The notes beneath the pieces are model-generated. The model did no database searches. It had not been told where the DNA came from and saw only the letters and a list, made by a program, of their open reading frames with translations. A program made the translations under genes and the position numbers. Source: Chloroflexota bacterium (GTDB lineage: Bacteria > Chloroflexota > Anaerolineae > Caldilineales > Caldilineaceae). From it: 8,613 nucleotides of DNA. Below are positions 6,298-8,613 of this stretch, piece by piece (within the stretch, counting starts at the first letter, position 1; each line of letters begins with the position of its first letter). The stretch lies in assembly GCA_003577365.1 (NCBI GenBank), contig QEUY01000366.1, positions 1 through 8,613 of the forward strand, read 5' to 3'.

Positions 6298-6309
6298 GGC
6301 GAGATGGCC

Positions 6310-6324
6310 GGGCGCTCAGCGCCC
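6310..6324. other. Short GC hairpin over the MIP18 gene stop codon
   Basis: GGGCGC and GCGCCC form a 6-bp stem whose 3-base loop is TCA, exactly the minus-strand TGA stop of the MIP18-family gene. No U-run follows on the minus strand, so it is not a standard terminator. It sits 12 bases before the next start codon and could affect translation of the nuclease gene. Because it is short and lies in GC-rich DNA, chance is a real alternative. Confidence 0.5.
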
Positions 6325-6720
6325 GAAGATGCGGCCCAACAGCCCCTTTTTCTTGGGCGCGGGCGGCGGGAGCTCGATCTCCAGTTCCGGCTCCTGTTCC
6401 TCCTCCTCGCCGGGGAGGATGCCCAGTTCGCGTTTGAGGTCGTCGGTCATGGCGTCGGGCGTCCACATCGGTTCCCAGACGATATGCACACGCACCGCGC
6501 CGGCCCCGTGGCCGGCCAACACCCGCTCCACGTCTTCGATGATCTGCGGCCCCAACGGGCAATGGGGGGTGGTAAAAGTCATGGTGACGTCGACTGCGTT
6601 GTCGGGCTGCACCTCGATGCCGTAGACCAACCCCAGGTCGACAATGTTCTGGTAGATCTCCGGGTCGATCACGGCGCGTAAATAGTCGCGACAGGTCGCA
6701 GGCGTCAACTGTTCACTCAT
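6316..6720 (-). CDS. MIP18 family (DUF59) metal-sulfur cluster assembly protein with charged C-terminal tail
   Basis: 134 aa. Proteins of this family (PaaD, SufT, eukaryotic MIP18/CIA2) help assemble or deliver Fe-S clusters to client enzymes. The domain covers residues about 8-101: DPEIYQNIVDLGLVYGI (19-35), the conserved Cys54 in TTPHCPLGPQIIEDV, and VWEPMWTPDAMT (81-92). Past it there is a tail not needed by the fold: an acidic run (about 105-116, mostly Glu), a PPPAP hinge, and a basic-hydrophobic end KKKGLLGRIFGR (123-134). The start is firm, since AAGGA lies 7 bases upstream of the ATG. The epimerase gene ends 14 bases upstream and the nuclease gene begins 18 bases downstream, so this is one transcription unit. 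Its client is unknown. The B12-dependent mutase upstream is not an Fe-S enzyme, so their link may be only positional. Confidence 0.93.
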   Translation of the reverse strand: MSEQLTPATCRDYLRAVIDPEIYQNIVDLGLVYGIEVQPDNAVDVTMTFTTPHCPLGPQIIEDVERVLAGHGAGAVRVHIVWEPMWTPDAMTDDLKRELGILPGEEEEQEPELEIELPPPAPKKKGLLGRIFGR

Positions 6721-6727
6721 GCATCAA

Positions 6728-6732
6728 TCCTT
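6728..6732 (-). promoter_or_regulatory. Ribosome binding site of the MIP18 family gene (AAGGA)
   Basis: AAGGA on the minus strand lies 7 bases from the ATG at 6720 and just after the TAG stop of the epimerase gene. It is one of the clearest Shine-Dalgarno sequences in the window and fixes this start. Confidence 0.75.
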
Positions 6733-6734
6733 AT

Positions 6735-7136
6735 CTACTCATGTTTTTGCAGCAGTTCGATCATCGTGCCGTGGGTCGCCTTGGGGTGGACAAAGGCGAC
6801 CAGCCCATGCACGCCCTGGCGCGGGGTCTCGTCGATCAGCCGCAAGCCCTGGCCGCGCAAGGTCTCTAGCGCGGCGGCAATGTCGTCCACCTCAAAACAG
6901 ATATGATGCGTCCCTTCGCCCCGATTCTGCAAAAAGCGTGCCGTGCCGCTGCTCTCGTCGGTCGGCGCGATCAACTCGATCGTGCCGTTGCCGGCATCCA
7001 GAAAGGCGGCTTCGACCATCTGCTCCGGGATCGAGACCCGCTGCAGCAGCCGGAAGCCCAGATCGTCGCAATAAGTCTTGAGGCTGGCGTCCAGGTCATG
7101 GACGACGATGCCCACATGGTCAATGCGTGTCAACAT
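6735..7136 (-). CDS. mce: Methylmalonyl-CoA epimerase
   Basis: Interconverts (S)- and (R)-methylmalonyl-CoA, supplying the R form to the mutase coded just upstream. It is 133 aa, the usual size for this vicinal-oxygen-chelate (glyoxalase-fold) enzyme. Two VOC half-domains are seen: LTRIDHVGIVVHDLDAS at the start and GTHHICFEVDD at 75-85. Likely metal ligands are H7, E54 (TIELIAP), H78 and E127 (MIELLQ). HPKATHG near the end (117-123) is characteristic of this enzyme rather than of glyoxalase I. The ATG at 7134-7136 was chosen because homology starts there; the frame stays open upstream, but that part lies in the mutase gene and lacks family sequence. The mutase TAG and this ATG are separated by a single base, and no strong Shine-Dalgarno is seen, which suggests translational coupling. 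Confidence 0.95.
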   Translation of the reverse strand: MLTRIDHVGIVVHDLDASLKTYCDDLGFRLLQRVSIPEQMVEAAFLDAGNGTIELIAPTDESSGTARFLQNRGEGTHHICFEVDDIAAALETLRGQGLRLIDETPRQGVHGLVAFVHPKATHGTMIELLQKHE

Positions 7137-7137
7137 G

Positions 7138-8613
<1,476 letters not shown>

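Noticed and set aside
5653..6681. Long plus-strand open frame opposite the nuclease and MIP18 genes
   Set aside because: Antisense shadow of two genes with clear motifs; low-complexity Arg/Ala/Pro/His composition and no ribosome binding site seen.

Overview
This is a GC-rich bacterial chromosome segment with tightly packed genes and no rRNA, tRNA, CRISPR array or transposase gene. Its gene content would fit a Chloroflexota-type bacterium: a bacterial mevalonate kinase, a methylmalonyl-CoA mutase catalytic subunit made as a separate polypeptide, an adjacent epimerase, and glycogen branching enzyme. The protein sequences read like that phylum to me, but this is inferred from recall, with no search behind it.

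Layout. The plus strand carries three genes in a row: the 3' two thirds of a glycogen branching enzyme gene (glgB, 1-1326, 5' end outside the window), a soluble histidine kinase with an N-terminal receiver domain (1375-2544), and N-acetylglucosamine-6-phosphate deacetylase (nagA, 2587-3801). The gaps are 48 and 42 bases, so co-transcription is plausible. The minus strand, read from the right edge leftward, carries six genes: the large subunit of methylmalonyl-CoA mutase (8613-7138, 5' end outside the window), methylmalonyl-CoA epimerase (7136-6735), a MIP18/DUF59 Fe-S assembly protein (6720-6316), a membrane-anchored Mrr-type nuclease (6297-5629), a glycerophosphodiester phosphodiesterase (5572-4877) and mevalonate kinase (4683-3733). 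The first four are separated by only 1, 14 and 18 bases and look like one operon. The two gene blocks converge, and nagA and mevalonate kinase share 69 bp of coding sequence tail to tail.

How the genes fit together. The mutase and epimerase form the (R/S)-methylmalonyl-CoA to succinyl-CoA step used in propionate assimilation or in the 3-hydroxypropionate bi-cycle. Mevalonate kinase feeds isoprenoid synthesis. The phosphodiesterase recycles glycerol phosphate from lipids. glgB and nagA handle glycogen branching and amino-sugar or cell-wall recycling. The histidine kinase may sense something for them, but no partner regulator is visible.

Most notable items. (1) The 193-base gap between the phosphodiesterase and mevalonate kinase is filled almost completely by a palindromic element of about 185 bp. 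It has 43-nt imperfect terminal inverted repeats built on a 9-nt CGCAAAGG-like period, and two nested hairpins, and it ends at the mevalonate kinase ribosome binding site. (2) The kinase's receiver domain has lost both its phosphoacceptor Asp and its conserved Lys. (3) nagA and mevalonate kinase overlap at their 3' ends. (4) An Mrr-fold nuclease on a two-helix membrane hairpin sits inside a metabolic operon. No gene-free stretch exceeds 300 bases; the longest is 4684-4876. I did not find a convincing new multi-gene system; the palindromic element is the best candidate for undescribed structure.
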